64,000 bases of DNA from Sinomonas cyclohexanicum. Lineage in GTDB: Bacteria; Actinomycetota; Actinomycetes; Actinomycetales; Micrococcaceae. Of this stretch, positions 9,532-18,189 are shown in pieces. Both the position numbers and the translations under genes were made by a program. Location: assembly GCF_020886775.1 (NCBI RefSeq), contig NZ_AP024525.1:2356001-2420000 (forward strand), in the 5' to 3' direction. Each line of letters opens with the position of its first letter. The stretch's first letter is position 1. Under the pieces are notes generated by a model. It was not told the DNA's origin. It searched no databases and saw only the letters and a program-made list of their open reading frames with translations.

Positions 9532-12008
9532 CGGACTCCTACATCAGCCAAGTGCTTAGCTACTTTACCTTCCAACTCCTCCAGCTCCGCAACAAGACAA
9601 TCAAGGGTCTTCACGTAGCGCTCTCCAAGTTGCTCAATCCGATTAACAAGCGCTAGAGTCAGGGCGATGACTTCGGCACCTACACGACTGGCGATAGTTG
9701 CATTCCATTTATCGTCAAGCACAAGTTGCTTGATCTCAGGAATAGTCAGCTTGTCATATTGTTGCAGCGTAGCGAGGTCCAAACGACTCTGCGCGTCGTG
9801 GGCGGCCTTTTTGGCGGTTGCCTCGGTCTCGTAAAGCTCACTAGCGTGTTGCAGGGCCAGTAGTTCTTCACGATCGGCTCCTTCGCGCCTTGCAGTTTTC
9901 AGGCGAGAGGCAATGAGCGCCCTGCTAATCCTGTCATCATCCATGGCTGCGGCCAACGGCCCATCTTCAACTGCACACTCTTCAAGATAGGCCTCAACTG
10001 CGCTCGAAGCCTCTTCAACGGCTCCGTTGAGATCATCGAGCTTGGTTCGTTCATCAGGAAAATACCGCGCCACAATGAGATCCGGTGGGACAAGATCCAT
10101 CTTGTATTTGTCCGCGCTGCGTCCAGATCCGATGACCAGATCGGCCGTCTCCGAGATTTTGCGATCCTTATCTTCTATCGTCTTGCGCGGCCTGGTTGCA
10201 TCCATCCAGCCGTCGTTCAAGACAAGGAAGATGTCGTCGTGCATGACCTCGTGCCAGTAAGTCATGAGCTGCTCGTATACGTCGTACTCATCGAGTAGCG
10301 GGATGCTCCTGAATTTCGCAAGCAGATCGTCTCCAATGCGCCCGATTAATTCGTTGGGGATTGTTACTTCATTGATGGCCTGCAGGATCGGACGATGAGC
10401 GGCAAACCAATCGTCTACGATTGTTCGGACTTCGCCAGCGAACTTCCGGAATTCTTCGGAATCGAGGATCGCCTGCTGGACACCTTCAACTGCTACGGCG
10501 AGATCGCTGTAGCCCGGGCGGTTAGGATGGAAGAGCGTTGAGCGCAGAGACGGGAAGGCGTCCCAGAATCCAGAGAGTGCTTCAAGGTCGCGATCGGGAA
10601 TGCCACCGTGGAGGTGCGCGTTGAGGTCTTGGATATCATCAGGCGCGGACGAGTCAACGTAGCGCGGGATGTTCAGGTTATAGTCGTTTGCCGGGTCGGA
10701 GATTTCGGTTAGCGGCACCATCCGAGAGTAGCGTTCGATTTCGGTTTGCTTGGTGAAGACGTCCACGATCTTGTGCATGTCCTGAGAGCGCAGGCGATTC
10801 TTGTTCCCTTCCTTCAGGAAGCCCTTTGATGCATCAATCATGAAAATGCCAGTTCGGGCGCCAGCGTTCTCTTTGTCGAGGACGACGATACAGGCGGGTA
10901 TGCCTGTGCCGTAGAAAAGGTTAGCCGGAAGACCAATGATAGCCTTGATGAATCCCCGTTTAATGAGCTGCTTGCGGATCATTGCTTCAGCGTTGCCACG
11001 GAAGAGCACTCCGTGAGGAAGGATAACGGCGGCCTTGCCGGTGCTCTTCATCGACTTCAAGATGTGTAGCAGGAATGCGTAATCCCCATTCTTCTCGGGT
11101 GGCATGCCGTACTCGAAGCGCCCGAATTCATTCTCTAGGCCGTTACTCCATGACTTGATCGAGAAGGGCGGGTTGGCCACCACGAAGTCGAAGGTCTCCA
11201 AGGCACCGCCCTTGGTGAACTGCGGGTTGGTGATCGTGTCACCCTTGCGGATGTCGGCAATCTCGTTGCCGTGCAGGATCATATTCATTTTGGAAAGCGC
11301 CCAGGTCGCGTTGTCCTTTTCCTGACCGTATAGCGTTAGACCGTGAGGCGCTTCGGCAGCGACCTTCAGGAGGAGCGATCCTGACCCGCAGGTGGGGTCA
11401 TAGGCCGTGGCCGAGAAGGGAGTGCTCGCCGCGATGCCAAGCAGCTTAGCGAGCACGCGAGAAACCTCGGCGGGGGTGTAGAACTGTCCCTTCGACTTGC
11501 CGGATTCGGTGGCAAAGTGGCGCATCAGGTACTCGTAGGCGTCACCCAGTAGATCATCGCCCTCGGCTCGCGAGCCACCGAAGTCCAGACCCTGGAATAT
11601 TCCGACGAGCTTAGTGAGACGGTCAACCATCTCCTTACCCTTGCCGAGCTTTTCGTCGTCGTTGAAGCTCGCGATGTCGATTACGTTGACGAGGTTGTTC
11701 GCTTCAGCAAGTCGACCGATAATTTTGTCGATCTTTTCACCGATGTCTACCTTACCCTTGAGTGAGAGCATGTCATCGAAGGATCCGCCGCTCGGAACGT
11801 CGATCAGAGAATTCGGGTCGGACTTGGCCTTGTCCGAGACGTACTTCACGAAGAGCATCGTGAGGATGTAGTCCTTGTACTGGCTGGCGTCCATGCCCCC
11901 CCGGAGCTCATCGCAGCTCTTCCAGAGCGAGCTGTAGAGGTCGGACTTCTTGAGCGCCACAGTGCGTCCTCCGTGTTCCGTTGGTTGTTCGTCTCGTGCT
12001 GAGGTCAT
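9528..12008 (-). CDS. hsdM: Type I restriction enzyme, DNA methyltransferase subunit (HsdM)
   Basis: An adenine-N6 methyltransferase subunit of 826 residues. The N-terminal helical HsdM_N region (SDLYSSLWKSCDELRGG) precedes the SAM-binding motif I (YDPTCGSGSLLLK) and the catalytic motif IV (NPPFS). After residue 470 there is a long helical, partly coiled-coil extension, making it clearly larger than classical HsdM of about 500 residues. ATG 12008 is preferred because an AGGA site lies just upstream; an upstream ATG at 12074 lacks one. It is the first gene of the restriction operon and overlaps hsdS by 4 bp. Confidence 0.94.
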   Translation of the reverse strand: MTSARDEQPTEHGGRTVALKKSDLYSSLWKSCDELRGGMDASQYKDYILTMLFVKYVSDKAKSDPNSLIDVPSGGSFDDMLSLKGKVDIGEKIDKIIGRLAEANNLVNVIDIASFNDDEKLGKGKEMVDRLTKLVGIFQGLDFGGSRAEGDDLLGDAYEYLMRHFATESGKSKGQFYTPAEVSRVLAKLLGIAASTPFSATAYDPTCGSGSLLLKVAAEAPHGLTLYGQEKDNATWALSKMNMILHGNEIADIRKGDTITNPQFTKGGALETFDFVVANPPFSIKSWSNGLENEFGRFEYGMPPEKNGDYAFLLHILKSMKSTGKAAVILPHGVLFRGNAEAMIRKQLIKRGFIKAIIGLPANLFYGTGIPACIVVLDKENAGARTGIFMIDASKGFLKEGNKNRLRSQDMHKIVDVFTKQTEIERYSRMVPLTEISDPANDYNLNIPRYVDSSAPDDIQDLNAHLHGGIPDRDLEALSGFWDAFPSLRSTLFHPNRPGYSDLAVAVEGVQQAILDSEEFRKFAGEVRTIVDDWFAAHRPILQAINEVTIPNELIGRIGDDLLAKFRSIPLLDEYDVYEQLMTYWHEVMHDDIFLVLNDGWMDATRPRKTIEDKDRKISETADLVIGSGRSADKYKMDLVPPDLIVARYFPDERTKLDDLNGAVEEASSAVEAYLEECAVEDGPLAAAMDDDRISRALIASRLKTARREGADREELLALQHASELYETEATAKKAAHDAQSRLDLATLQQYDKLTIPEIKQLVLDDKWNATIASRVGAEVIALTLALVNRIEQLGERYVKTLDCLVAELEELEGKVAKHLADVGVR

Positions 12009-12139
12009 GCCTGATTCCTGGAGGACAAACCCTCCGCTTACGTTTGATTCAAACCTACCCGGTCGACAGGGCAAGGCATGCGAACCTCGAGCCGGGGAGC
12101 TGAAGCTCGACCGCTGCCCTACATGAGGCCGTTACTCCC

Positions 12140-12176
12140 TTATATATACCACGAATGGCATATCTTGTGGAGCCTG
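12140..12176 (-). promoter_or_regulatory. Candidate promoter with overlapping palindromic operator for the restriction operon
   Basis: On the minus strand, TCCACA and TATATA are 17 bp apart. A near-perfect 20-bp palindrome, ATATACCA-N4-TGGCATAT (12144-12163), covers the spacer and -10 region. Its placement about 135 bp upstream of hsdM suggests repressor control of the operon. This rests on pattern only; no regulator is assigned. Confidence 0.4.
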
Positions 12177-12202
12177 GGCACCCTAGATGATCGGCCAACG
12201 GT

Positions 12203-13015
12203 TCAGTCTGTTGTGGTTGGGTCCGGTGCCGGGGTTGGGAAGCTTCGAAACTCGGCGTCCTTCGGCAACTCTCCGAAGAGCCACGATCCCCAGGTGATCG
12301 TTGCTTCGGTCATGAAGTTCCGCTGCGTCTGAATCTTGGTGACCAGCCGGTTGTCCGCGAGTTGTGCACCAAGTACCCACTGCGGCCACACCCCCATTCG
12401 CCATTCGACGTTGATCTTGAACAGCCACGATGCATCCCGGTTGAGTTTGAAGCGGTCGATGTCTTGACGCGCACGAACATAGCCGGTCGTTTGGCTGGGC
12501 TGCTCGAACTCGAAATTGAGATCGCTGAGCAGCTCATCGTTCACCCAAACGGTGGGCGGCTGATACTCAGATTGAGGATCGATGTGAAGGGCGACAGAGG
12601 CGAACACGCTCGCACCGAACTGAAACAGAGTCAGGTGACCCCAGGGTCGGAAGAACAGCTCCTCGTCACGGAAGAGCGTAGCGAGCTTGCTCGCGCCGCG
12701 GTCGCTACGCCGCAGGCCAGTCCGTCGTTCAACGAAGTGCGCCTCCGCGTAGGCGTCGAGCCGCTTGTTGAGGGATGACCCTCCGAGGCCGATCCCACTG
12801 GTCTCGAGGAACGCCCGGATATCACCCTCGGGCTCGACGGCATAGCGCTTGAACATCTCGAACAGCGTGGCATGGGCTTGTTCAACACTTCCCATGCCGA
12901 CGATCCGGACCAGCGCCTCACATTGGGAAATGCGGTCAGGTACGAGCGCGCCCTCGCCACGCCGGAGCTCGCGAAGCTCCTGGAGCAGTTGCAGGCGTAG
13001 CGGGTCATCTTTCAC
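12203..13015 (-). CDS. Hypothetical protein upstream of the restriction operon
   Basis: A 270-residue protein starting at GTG 13015. I do not recognise the family. The N-terminal 150 residues are charged and helical (LRLQLLQELRELRRG, RAFLETSGIGLGGSSLNKRLDAYAE), with a pattern reminiscent of small helical DNA-binding or recombination-directionality domains. The C-terminal half is richer in strands and aromatics (SWLFKINVEWRMGVWPQW). It has no signal peptide or membrane segment. It lies upstream of hsdM on the same strand, separated by about 195 bp containing the candidate operator, and diverges from the plus-strand element genes. A regulatory role is possible but unproved. Confidence 0.7.
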   Translation of the reverse strand: MKDDPLRLQLLQELRELRRGEGALVPDRISQCEALVRIVGMGSVEQAHATLFEMFKRYAVEPEGDIRAFLETSGIGLGGSSLNKRLDAYAEAHFVERRTGLRRSDRGASKLATLFRDEELFFRPWGHLTLFQFGASVFASVALHIDPQSEYQPPTVWVNDELLSDLNFEFEQPSQTTGYVRARQDIDRFKLNRDASWLFKINVEWRMGVWPQWVLGAQLADNRLVTKIQTQRNFMTEATITWGSWLFGELPKDAEFRSFPTPAPDPTTTD

Positions 13016-13084
13016 TCCATCATGCTGTCAGTTTTGAGTCAGTGACGCTGCAGCGCTGCCACTCCACGCTGGATGTACGGCATT

Positions 13085-13098
13085 CGTTCAACAGAACG
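13085..13098. promoter_or_regulatory. Short inverted repeat related to the element operators
   Basis: CGTTC-AACA-GAACG lies 32 bp upstream of the first plus-strand element gene. It carries one CGTTCAA half-site of the operator seen at 14732, 14769 and 20331, but with an inner spacing 4 bp shorter. It may be a weak or degenerate site for the same repressor. Confidence 0.3.
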
Positions 13099-13129
13099 AT
13101 CCGAATCTGACAGCAAAGGGGTACCACCA

Positions 13130-13438
13130 ATGTCCGATCTAATCCCCCGTCCAAACGGGAAGATCTCGCCCTTCAGCACCCCTGAGGGGTTCTCGCGTTC
13201 GGAGGGCAAGTCACTCCAGCGGCGCCAGAACGCCGAGGTGGCTGATGGCCTCGTCAGAGCGGCGCGGGTCCAGGCGGCCGGCTTCGTGGCTGCGACTGGT
13301 ATGCACCTCACCGGCATGCTGAGCCGCGAGGCCGAGTTCCAGGCGAACGGTGACCCGCGAGCCGCCGAGCGGCTGAACTTCATCGCCGATTCCTTCGCCG
13401 AGTACGCGGCGTGGGAAGTCCGCCGGTTCCAGCGGTAG
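13130..13438 (+). CDS. Small mobile-element protein of unknown function
   Basis: A 102-residue soluble, mostly helical protein. ATG 13130 is chosen because an AAAGGGG ribosome site lies just upstream; a longer frame starts at 13073 without one. It has no motif that I recognise. It is the first of a run of small plus-strand genes leading into the transfer module, and it has the Ala/Arg-rich helical character common to accessory genes of actinobacterial conjugative elements. Confidence 0.7.
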   Translation: MSDLIPRPNGKISPFSTPEGFSRSEGKSLQRRQNAEVADGLVRAARVQAAGFVAATGMHLTGMLSREAEFQANGDPRAAERLNFIADSFAEYAAWEVRRFQR

Positions 13439-13452
13439 ACGGGGAGGTCACA

Positions 13453-13695
13453 ATGCGCCACCTCTTCAGCTCCCCGTTCCGCACCCCAACTGAGCAAGCC
13501 GCCTTCGACCACGAAGAAGTCGCCAGAGCGTTCATCGCCCGCCTCACGGGGCTCGTCGACGAGCTCGACCACGCCTCCGGCACACTACGGACCGACGCTC
13601 CGGCAACCGCCCGACACCTGTCCCTAGTCTCCCAGCAGATGGCCTCCCTGGCACTCACCGCGCTAGAGACCTGGCCTAAGATCCCCCGCGCATAG
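13453..13695 (+). CDS. Small hypothetical protein of the mobile element
   Basis: An 80-residue protein. ATG 13453 has GGGGAGGT upstream, and the gene follows the previous stop by 14 bp, so both are probably cotranscribed. It is predicted helical throughout (AAFDHEEVARAFIARLTGLVDEL). There is no known domain, signal peptide or membrane segment. Function unknown. Confidence 0.65.
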   Translation: MRHLFSSPFRTPTEQAAFDHEEVARAFIARLTGLVDELDHASGTLRTDAPATARHLSLVSQQMASLALTALETWPKIPRA

Positions 13696-13697
13696 CT

Positions 13698-13874
13698 ATG
13701 GCTACCCTTGTCGTCCTGATCATCGCGTCAGCCATAATCCTGGCCGCCTTGTGCCTCGGCAACGCCGTGGCCATCCACCTGCGTCGGCATCGCATCCGCC
13801 GCGACGCCGACGCCGCCGCGGCCCGGCTCAATAACCGCTACCAGGACGCGCTCCGGCAGATGCGCCGCCACTAG
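13698..13874 (+). CDS. Small single-pass membrane protein
   Basis: A 58-residue frame starting at ATG 13698, two bases after the preceding stop. Residues 3-26 are a continuous hydrophobic segment (VVLIIASAIILAALCLGNAVAI), followed by a very basic tail (HLRRHRIRRD, RQMRRH). The topology is therefore an N-terminal membrane anchor with a cytoplasmic Arg-rich end. Tight spacing argues it is a real gene of this operon. Function unknown. Confidence 0.55.
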   Translation: MATLVVLIIASAIILAALCLGNAVAIHLRRHRIRRDADAAAARLNNRYQDALRQMRRH

Positions 13875-13939
13875 GCATACCCGGCAGCCCTTCCGGATCT
13901 CCTTACCTCATCCACGCCTCCAGAGAGGGGCTATTCGTC

Positions 13940-14467
13940 ATGCCCGAAAACTTCACACCAACTGAGCTCACTGTGGCGCAAAAGCGCCTAAGCGACTGGG
14001 TCACGGAAGAAGCGCACCGCATCGAGCAGCGGCTCTTCTTCGGCTGGGCCCCCGCACACGACGCACCGAACCGCTACAAGGACCTGTGCGAGGCATTCTG
14101 GCTCTCGCACAAGGAGGGCAGGCCGCTGCCGGTCTCCGATGAGAACACCAGCAGCGTCGTGTTCGGCTCCCCGGATGCCAACATGGCCTACCGCTATGTC
14201 CACGATGTCGGCCACGTCGAGATGGGCCTGAGCTTCTCGAGCCCAGACGAGTACGACCTGGCTCGCTGGCAGATGCGTCGCTTCGAGCGCGCCGGCTTCA
14301 GCCGGGACGACCTTGAATGGCACCTGCTGCAGGCCGATGCCCTTGGTCAGGTCGTCTACTACGCCCTGACCAAGCAGTACGTCCTCGACCAGCTCCAGTT
14401 CGCCCTCGACTGCGTCCGCCATGGACTGCCGACGGGGCTCCAGCTGGAGATGGAGCGGCACCGGTGA
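13940..14467 (+). CDS. Hypothetical protein of the mobile element
   Basis: A 175-residue acidic, soluble protein starting at ATG 13940 after GAGAGGGG. Conserved-looking stretches include FGSPDANMAYRYVHDVGHVEMGLSF, with a cluster of His/Asp/Glu, and WHLLQADALGQVVYYALT. The histidines could bind a metal, but no family motif is certain. It overlaps the next small membrane-protein gene by 4 bp. Its place ahead of the DNA-pumping ATPase suggests an accessory transfer or maintenance role; this is context only. Confidence 0.7.
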   Translation: MPENFTPTELTVAQKRLSDWVTEEAHRIEQRLFFGWAPAHDAPNRYKDLCEAFWLSHKEGRPLPVSDENTSSVVFGSPDANMAYRYVHDVGHVEMGLSFSSPDEYDLARWQMRRFERAGFSRDDLEWHLLQADALGQVVYYALTKQYVLDQLQFALDCVRHGLPTGLQLEMERHR

Positions 14468-14661
14468 GTGAGAACGACCCGAAGTCCTGGTTCGACAGGG
14501 CCATCGGGGCGTGCATGTCGATCCTGCTTGCCGCCGTCGCGCTGTACTGCGCGACACAGGTGCTCCAGGCCATCCTGCCGTTCCTCGTCGCCGCGGCCGG
14601 CGTCGTCACGCTCGGCTGGGCGTCTTGGATGTTCGTGCGCTACCTGCGTGGCCGCTACTGA
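14464..14661 (+). CDS. Small membrane protein
   Basis: A 65-residue protein starting at GTG 14464, overlapping the previous stop (GTGA). Two hydrophobic segments are visible (about residues 17-35 and 38-56), ending in the basic MFVRYLRGRY. It has no signal peptide cleavage site. It may anchor transfer components at the membrane, but nothing in the sequence proves it. Confidence 0.6.
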   Translation: MSENDPKSWFDRAIGACMSILLAAVALYCATQVLQAILPFLVAAAGVVTLGWASWMFVRYLRGRY

Positions 14662-14726
14662 AATCACACCGCCCTAATCGCGCAAGTCAGGCCTACCTGT
14701 CGGTGTTGTGGTTTGGACAAAGTCAC

Positions 14727-14786
14727 TTGAACGTTCAACTAATTGAACGCATAGTAGACGACAGACACCGTTCAACATATTGAACG
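14727..14786 (+). promoter_or_regulatory. Promoter with tandem operators before the transfer genes
   Basis: TTGAAC (14727) and CATAGT (14750) are 17 bp apart. Two operator copies of the form CGTTCAA-N4-TTGAACG lie at 14732-14749, inside the spacer, and 14769-14786, just past the likely start site. Both have perfect 7-bp arms and their starts are 37 bp apart. The same pattern occurs on the promoter of the XRE gene at 20331, so that protein is the likely repressor of the transfer operon. Confidence 0.7.
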
Positions 14787-14838
14787 GAACCGTCGCCACA
14801 CCAGACCACAGCACCGACAGGAAAGGAGGGAAGAAATC

Positions 14839-15048
14839 ATGACCAAGAATCCACGCAGGAGCGGCAGCGTCAAGCCGCGCGAGCCGCGGCGCATCGTCGT
14901 CGAGGGCGCCCAGCGCGAGCGCCCCGACTTGCGCAAGCTCAGCCGCGCCGTCATCGCCCTGGCGCAGGCCGAAGCCGAGCGCGAGGCCCAGGCGCAACAC
15001 CAGGACGAACGCCCGAGGCGGCCACGGAAGAGCACCGACCGTGAGTGA
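14839..15048 (+). CDS. Small basic protein heading the transfer operon
   Basis: A 69-residue, strongly basic and mostly helical protein (KPREPRRIVVEG, then an Ala/Glu-rich helix and an RPRRPRKS tail). It has a strong AAAGGAGG ribosome site and is the first gene after the tandem operators. It overlaps the ATPase gene by 8 bp. A DNA- or ATPase-binding adaptor is plausible; the function is unknown. Confidence 0.65.
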   Translation: MTKNPRRSGSVKPREPRRIVVEGAQRERPDLRKLSRAVIALAQAEAEREAQAQHQDERPRRPRKSTDRE

Positions 15049-17218
15049 CCGCAATCCAAACATGAGCAGACTCGTGTGGCAGCGCATCTACTGGCCACAG
15101 CCGCTCGATGACACCCAGACGATTGGCCTGCTTCGCAGCTGGGCCGCCCAGACCCATGCGCCGCTGATCGTGCTAGAAGCCCGCGCGGACCGGCGTGGCG
15201 TGCAGTATCTCGTGGGCTGTCAGCGCCGCCACCGATCTGCAGTTCGACGCGATATCGAACAGCTCGTGCACGGCGCCCTCGTGGTCGAGGACGATGACGA
15301 GCGGCTCCCGGCAGGTTCGGCGGGCAGGGTGACCTTCTCCCCCGCTGCACGGCCGCTCGTCGCCTCGGATGCCAACAGCTCGACCCGCGCCATCCTGGCT
15401 GCCCTCACGGCCGTCAACGGTACCGAGCGCATGGTTGTGCAGATCGTCATCGGCCCCCGCGTGGCGCCGCGGCTCACCCCGAAGGATCTTCCGAGCGTCG
15501 ACCAGGGCCTCGCCTCCATCCTCGTTTCCGGCGTCCAACCCGAGCACCGAATAGGCGTACGCCGCGGTATCGAGTTGAAGCGCGCCGAACCCGGATTCGC
15601 GGCGATCGTGCGCCTCGGCGTGCACGCTTCCGACGGGGCGCGCATCGCGACCCTCGTGCGCGGCGTGGTGAGCGCCTTCCGCTCACTCAGCGCCCCTGGC
15701 ATGCGGTTCGCCTTCCGTCCCGAGCGCACTGACCGTCTCAACCAACCGGCCAACAGCTGGCCGCTCCTCGCCCCGGTCGGACGCCACCTGAGTGTGAGCG
15801 AGGTCGGCATGCTCAGCGCATGGCCGACGAGCGCGTCGAGTACGCCCTACCCCGGACAGCCTCCAGCCCACCCGAGGCCGATACGGCCTTCATTCGCCGC
15901 AAGACCCGGTGACCGGATCGTCGCGAAGTCGACGGCACCCGGCACCAAAGACACCCTGCTGGGCCTGTCGATCGCGGACAGCACACGTCACCTCTGGACA
16001 ATGGGGCCTACGGGAGCAGGAAAGTCCTCCATGCTGCTCCGGCTGCTCATCGGCGACATGAAGGCGGGTAGGGGCATCGCCGTAGTCGAGCCCAAGGACC
16101 TCATCCGCGACCTCCTCCGGTACATTCCGCCCGAACGGGTCAAGGACGTCGTCCTGGTCGACCCGCTCGACGAGGCCCCGGTCGGCATCAACCCGATGGA
16201 CCGCCACGGCCGCACACCAGCCCTGGTCGCCGATCAGCTCTTCGGCACGTTCCATGCGCTCTATGGGGATCAACTCGGACCGCGCAGCAGCGACATCCTG
16301 CGCCACGCTCTGGCCGCCCTCGCCCACACCGAGGGGGCGAGCCTGGCCCAGCTTCCGCTCCTGCTGAGCAACCGCGCATTCCGCGCCCCGGTTGTGCAGC
16401 CGATCGCCGCGACCGACCCGATCTCTGCCGGGCCGTTCTGGCACTGGTTCGATCAGCTCTCACCGGACGCGACCGCGCAGGTCGTCGCGCCACTAATGAA
16501 CAAGGTCCGCCCACTACTGGACACGCACCTGCGCCGCATCCTGGCGCAGCCCGAACCTCGATTCAACATCCGTCAGGTGCTGACTGAGCAGAAGATCCTG
16601 CTCGTGCCGCTCCAGAAGGGCGTCATCGGTCCCGAGTCCGCCCAGCTGCTCGGCGCTCTCGTCGTCGGCGAACTATGGCAGGCCATTCAGGAGCGCGCCA
16701 GCATCCCGCCTCGGAACCGGGACATCGTCACGGTCGTGCTCGATGAGGTCCAGGACTACCTCCGCCTGCCCACCACGGATCTCAGTGACGCTCTGGCGAC
16801 CTCGCGAAGCCTCGGCGCCGCCTTCCACGTCGCGCACCAATACCTGGACCAGCTTCCAGCGAGCATGCGCACCGCGTTCGAGGCCAACTGCCGATCGCGC
16901 GTCTTCTTCCAGCTCGCCGCCCGTGACGCCAAAGCTGCCGCCGCGATGGCACCCGGGCTGGAGCCCGAGGACTTCATGGCCTTGCCAGCCCGGCACGTCT
17001 ACGCCCAACTCGTACACCACGGCGCCGTCACCGACTGGGCCTCCGGCCGGACCCTCGACCTCCCACCCTCGACGAGCTCGCCTGAGACCATCCGCCAGGC
17101 CAGTCGCGCCGCCTACGGGACACCGGCCAGCGAAATCGACCACCAGCTCATCCGCGCCACGACCCAGCAGCCCGACGCCACTACCGGCACGGCGAGGCGC
17201 CGCAGGAGCCAGTCATGA
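15041..17218 (+). CDS. TraG/VirD4- or HerA/FtsK-like DNA-translocating ATPase
   Basis: A 725-residue P-loop ATPase. An N-terminal region of about 250 residues without motifs is followed by Walker A at 322-329 (GPTGAGKS) and Walker B at 564-569 (VVLDE), then an arginine-rich C-terminal core (EANCRSRVFFQLA) and a final GRTLDLPP segment. The order and spacing fit the type IV coupling-protein/HerA group that moves DNA through a membrane pore in conjugation. No clear N-terminal transmembrane pair is visible, so it may rely on the small membrane proteins upstream. GTG 15041 overlaps the preceding gene by 8 bp; ATG 15062 is an alternative start. The replication-relaxation gene overlaps its end by 4 bp. 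Confidence 0.85.
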   Translation: MSDRNPNMSRLVWQRIYWPQPLDDTQTIGLLRSWAAQTHAPLIVLEARADRRGVQYLVGCQRRHRSAVRRDIEQLVHGALVVEDDDERLPAGSAGRVTFSPAARPLVASDANSSTRAILAALTAVNGTERMVVQIVIGPRVAPRLTPKDLPSVDQGLASILVSGVQPEHRIGVRRGIELKRAEPGFAAIVRLGVHASDGARIATLVRGVVSAFRSLSAPGMRFAFRPERTDRLNQPANSWPLLAPVGRHLSVSEVGMLSAWPTSASSTPYPGQPPAHPRPIRPSFAARPGDRIVAKSTAPGTKDTLLGLSIADSTRHLWTMGPTGAGKSSMLLRLLIGDMKAGRGIAVVEPKDLIRDLLRYIPPERVKDVVLVDPLDEAPVGINPMDRHGRTPALVADQLFGTFHALYGDQLGPRSSDILRHALAALAHTEGASLAQLPLLLSNRAFRAPVVQPIAATDPISAGPFWHWFDQLSPDATAQVVAPLMNKVRPLLDTHLRRILAQPEPRFNIRQVLTEQKILLVPLQKGVIGPESAQLLGALVVGELWQAIQERASIPPRNRDIVTVVLDEVQDYLRLPTTDLSDALATSRSLGAAFHVAHQYLDQLPASMRTAFEANCRSRVFFQLAARDAKAAAAMAPGLEPEDFMALPARHVYAQLVHHGAVTDWASGRTLDLPPSTSSPETIRQASRAAYGTPASEIDHQLIRATTQQPDATTGTARRRRSQS

Positions 17219-18189
17219 GCCCCGACCGTACGCTACCGACCGGCTACCCGATCGCGTCGAATAGGAATCAGGCGTCCGCGCAGGTCAGGGCCGCATCAGG
17301 TGACATTGTGGCGCCGAATACCGGAACTGCTCCGCACTCCGGTCCTCACGGCGGCACGCGGATCAGCCGCCGTCGACTGCACGACATCGCCGCCCAGCTG
17401 GGCACCCGCGACATGGCGATCCTGACCACGGTGGACCGCTACCGCTTCCTGACAGCCCAGCACATTCAGGCCTTCCAGTTCCCCACGCACAGGTCGGCCG
17501 ACTCCGCAGCACGCACCTGCCGCCGTGTGCTCGCCCGACTGCGCGGCCTGCGCATCCTCGGCGTCCTGGACCGTCGCATCGGTGGGATCCGGTCCGGCTC
17601 CGAGGGCATGGTCTACTACATCGACGCCGCGGGCGACCGCATCCTCAGACAGGAGCAGCCACGCAGGGCACGGCGGCGTCCCGAGGAGCCCTCGGCACGC
17701 TTCCTCGACCACACCTTGGCCATCGCGGACGTCGCCACAGCCGTCCTGGGAGAAGCCCGGAAACGGGGCGCCGAAGTCGTCCGGCTCGCCCCCGAGCAGG
17801 AGGCCACCCGCCGCTACACCGACCTCCTGGGCACGCCACGGGCCCTTCGGCCCGACCTCTACGTCGAACTCGCCGAGCACCCCGACGACCCTGACGTCGA
17901 TGCATACTTCGTCGAAGTCGATCTCGGACAGGAAAGCCTTCCCACCCTGATCGGCAAGTGCGCCGCCTATGAGGCGTACCGCGCTACGAGGACCGAGCAG
18001 CACATGTATGGCAGCTTCCCGGGGATCGTCTGGGCCATGGACGCGCGCCGACCGCAGACGGCCCAACGCCGTCAGGACAGTCTGCAGAACGCGCTCACAC
18101 AGAACCTGCAGGTCCCGTCCAGCGCCTATCTCGTCCTGCCACTGGATGCCGTCCCCGCTCGCCTGATGGAGGGGTTCGGCCATGAATGA
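17215..18189 (+). CDS. Replication-relaxation family protein
   Basis: A 324-residue protein of the actinobacterial Replic_Relax type. A winged-helix segment occupies about residues 50-125 (MAILTTVDRYRFLTAQHIQAF, then the CRRVLARLRGLRIL helix). It is followed by a nuclease-like half with LDHTLAIADV, RPDLYVEL and FVEVDLGQES, which resembles a PD-(D/E)xK-type arrangement. These proteins accompany transfer ATPases on actinobacterial plasmids and integrative elements and are thought to help initiate DNA processing. The gene overlaps its neighbours by 4 and 8 bp, forming a tight unit with the ATPase and the methyltransferase. Confidence 0.85.
   Translation: MSPDRTLPTGYPIASNRNQASAQVRAASGDIVAPNTGTAPHSGPHGGTRISRRRLHDIAAQLGTRDMAILTTVDRYRFLTAQHIQAFQFPTHRSADSAARTCRRVLARLRGLRILGVLDRRIGGIRSGSEGMVYYIDAAGDRILRQEQPRRARRRPEEPSARFLDHTLAIADVATAVLGEARKRGAEVVRLAPEQEATRRYTDLLGTPRALRPDLYVELAEHPDDPDVDAYFVEVDLGQESLPTLIGKCAAYEAYRATRTEQHMYGSFPGIVWAMDARRPQTAQRRQDSLQNALTQNLQVPSSAYLVLPLDAVPARLMEGFGHE

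Noticed and set aside
12078-12332. Small plus-strand gene opposite the hsdM upstream region
   Set aside because: It covers the candidate promoter and palindrome, lacks a ribosome site and has no domain.
1-13000. Left attachment repeat of the element
   Set aside because: No copy of the tRNA-Ala 3' sequence was found in this stretch; the left end must lie outside the window.
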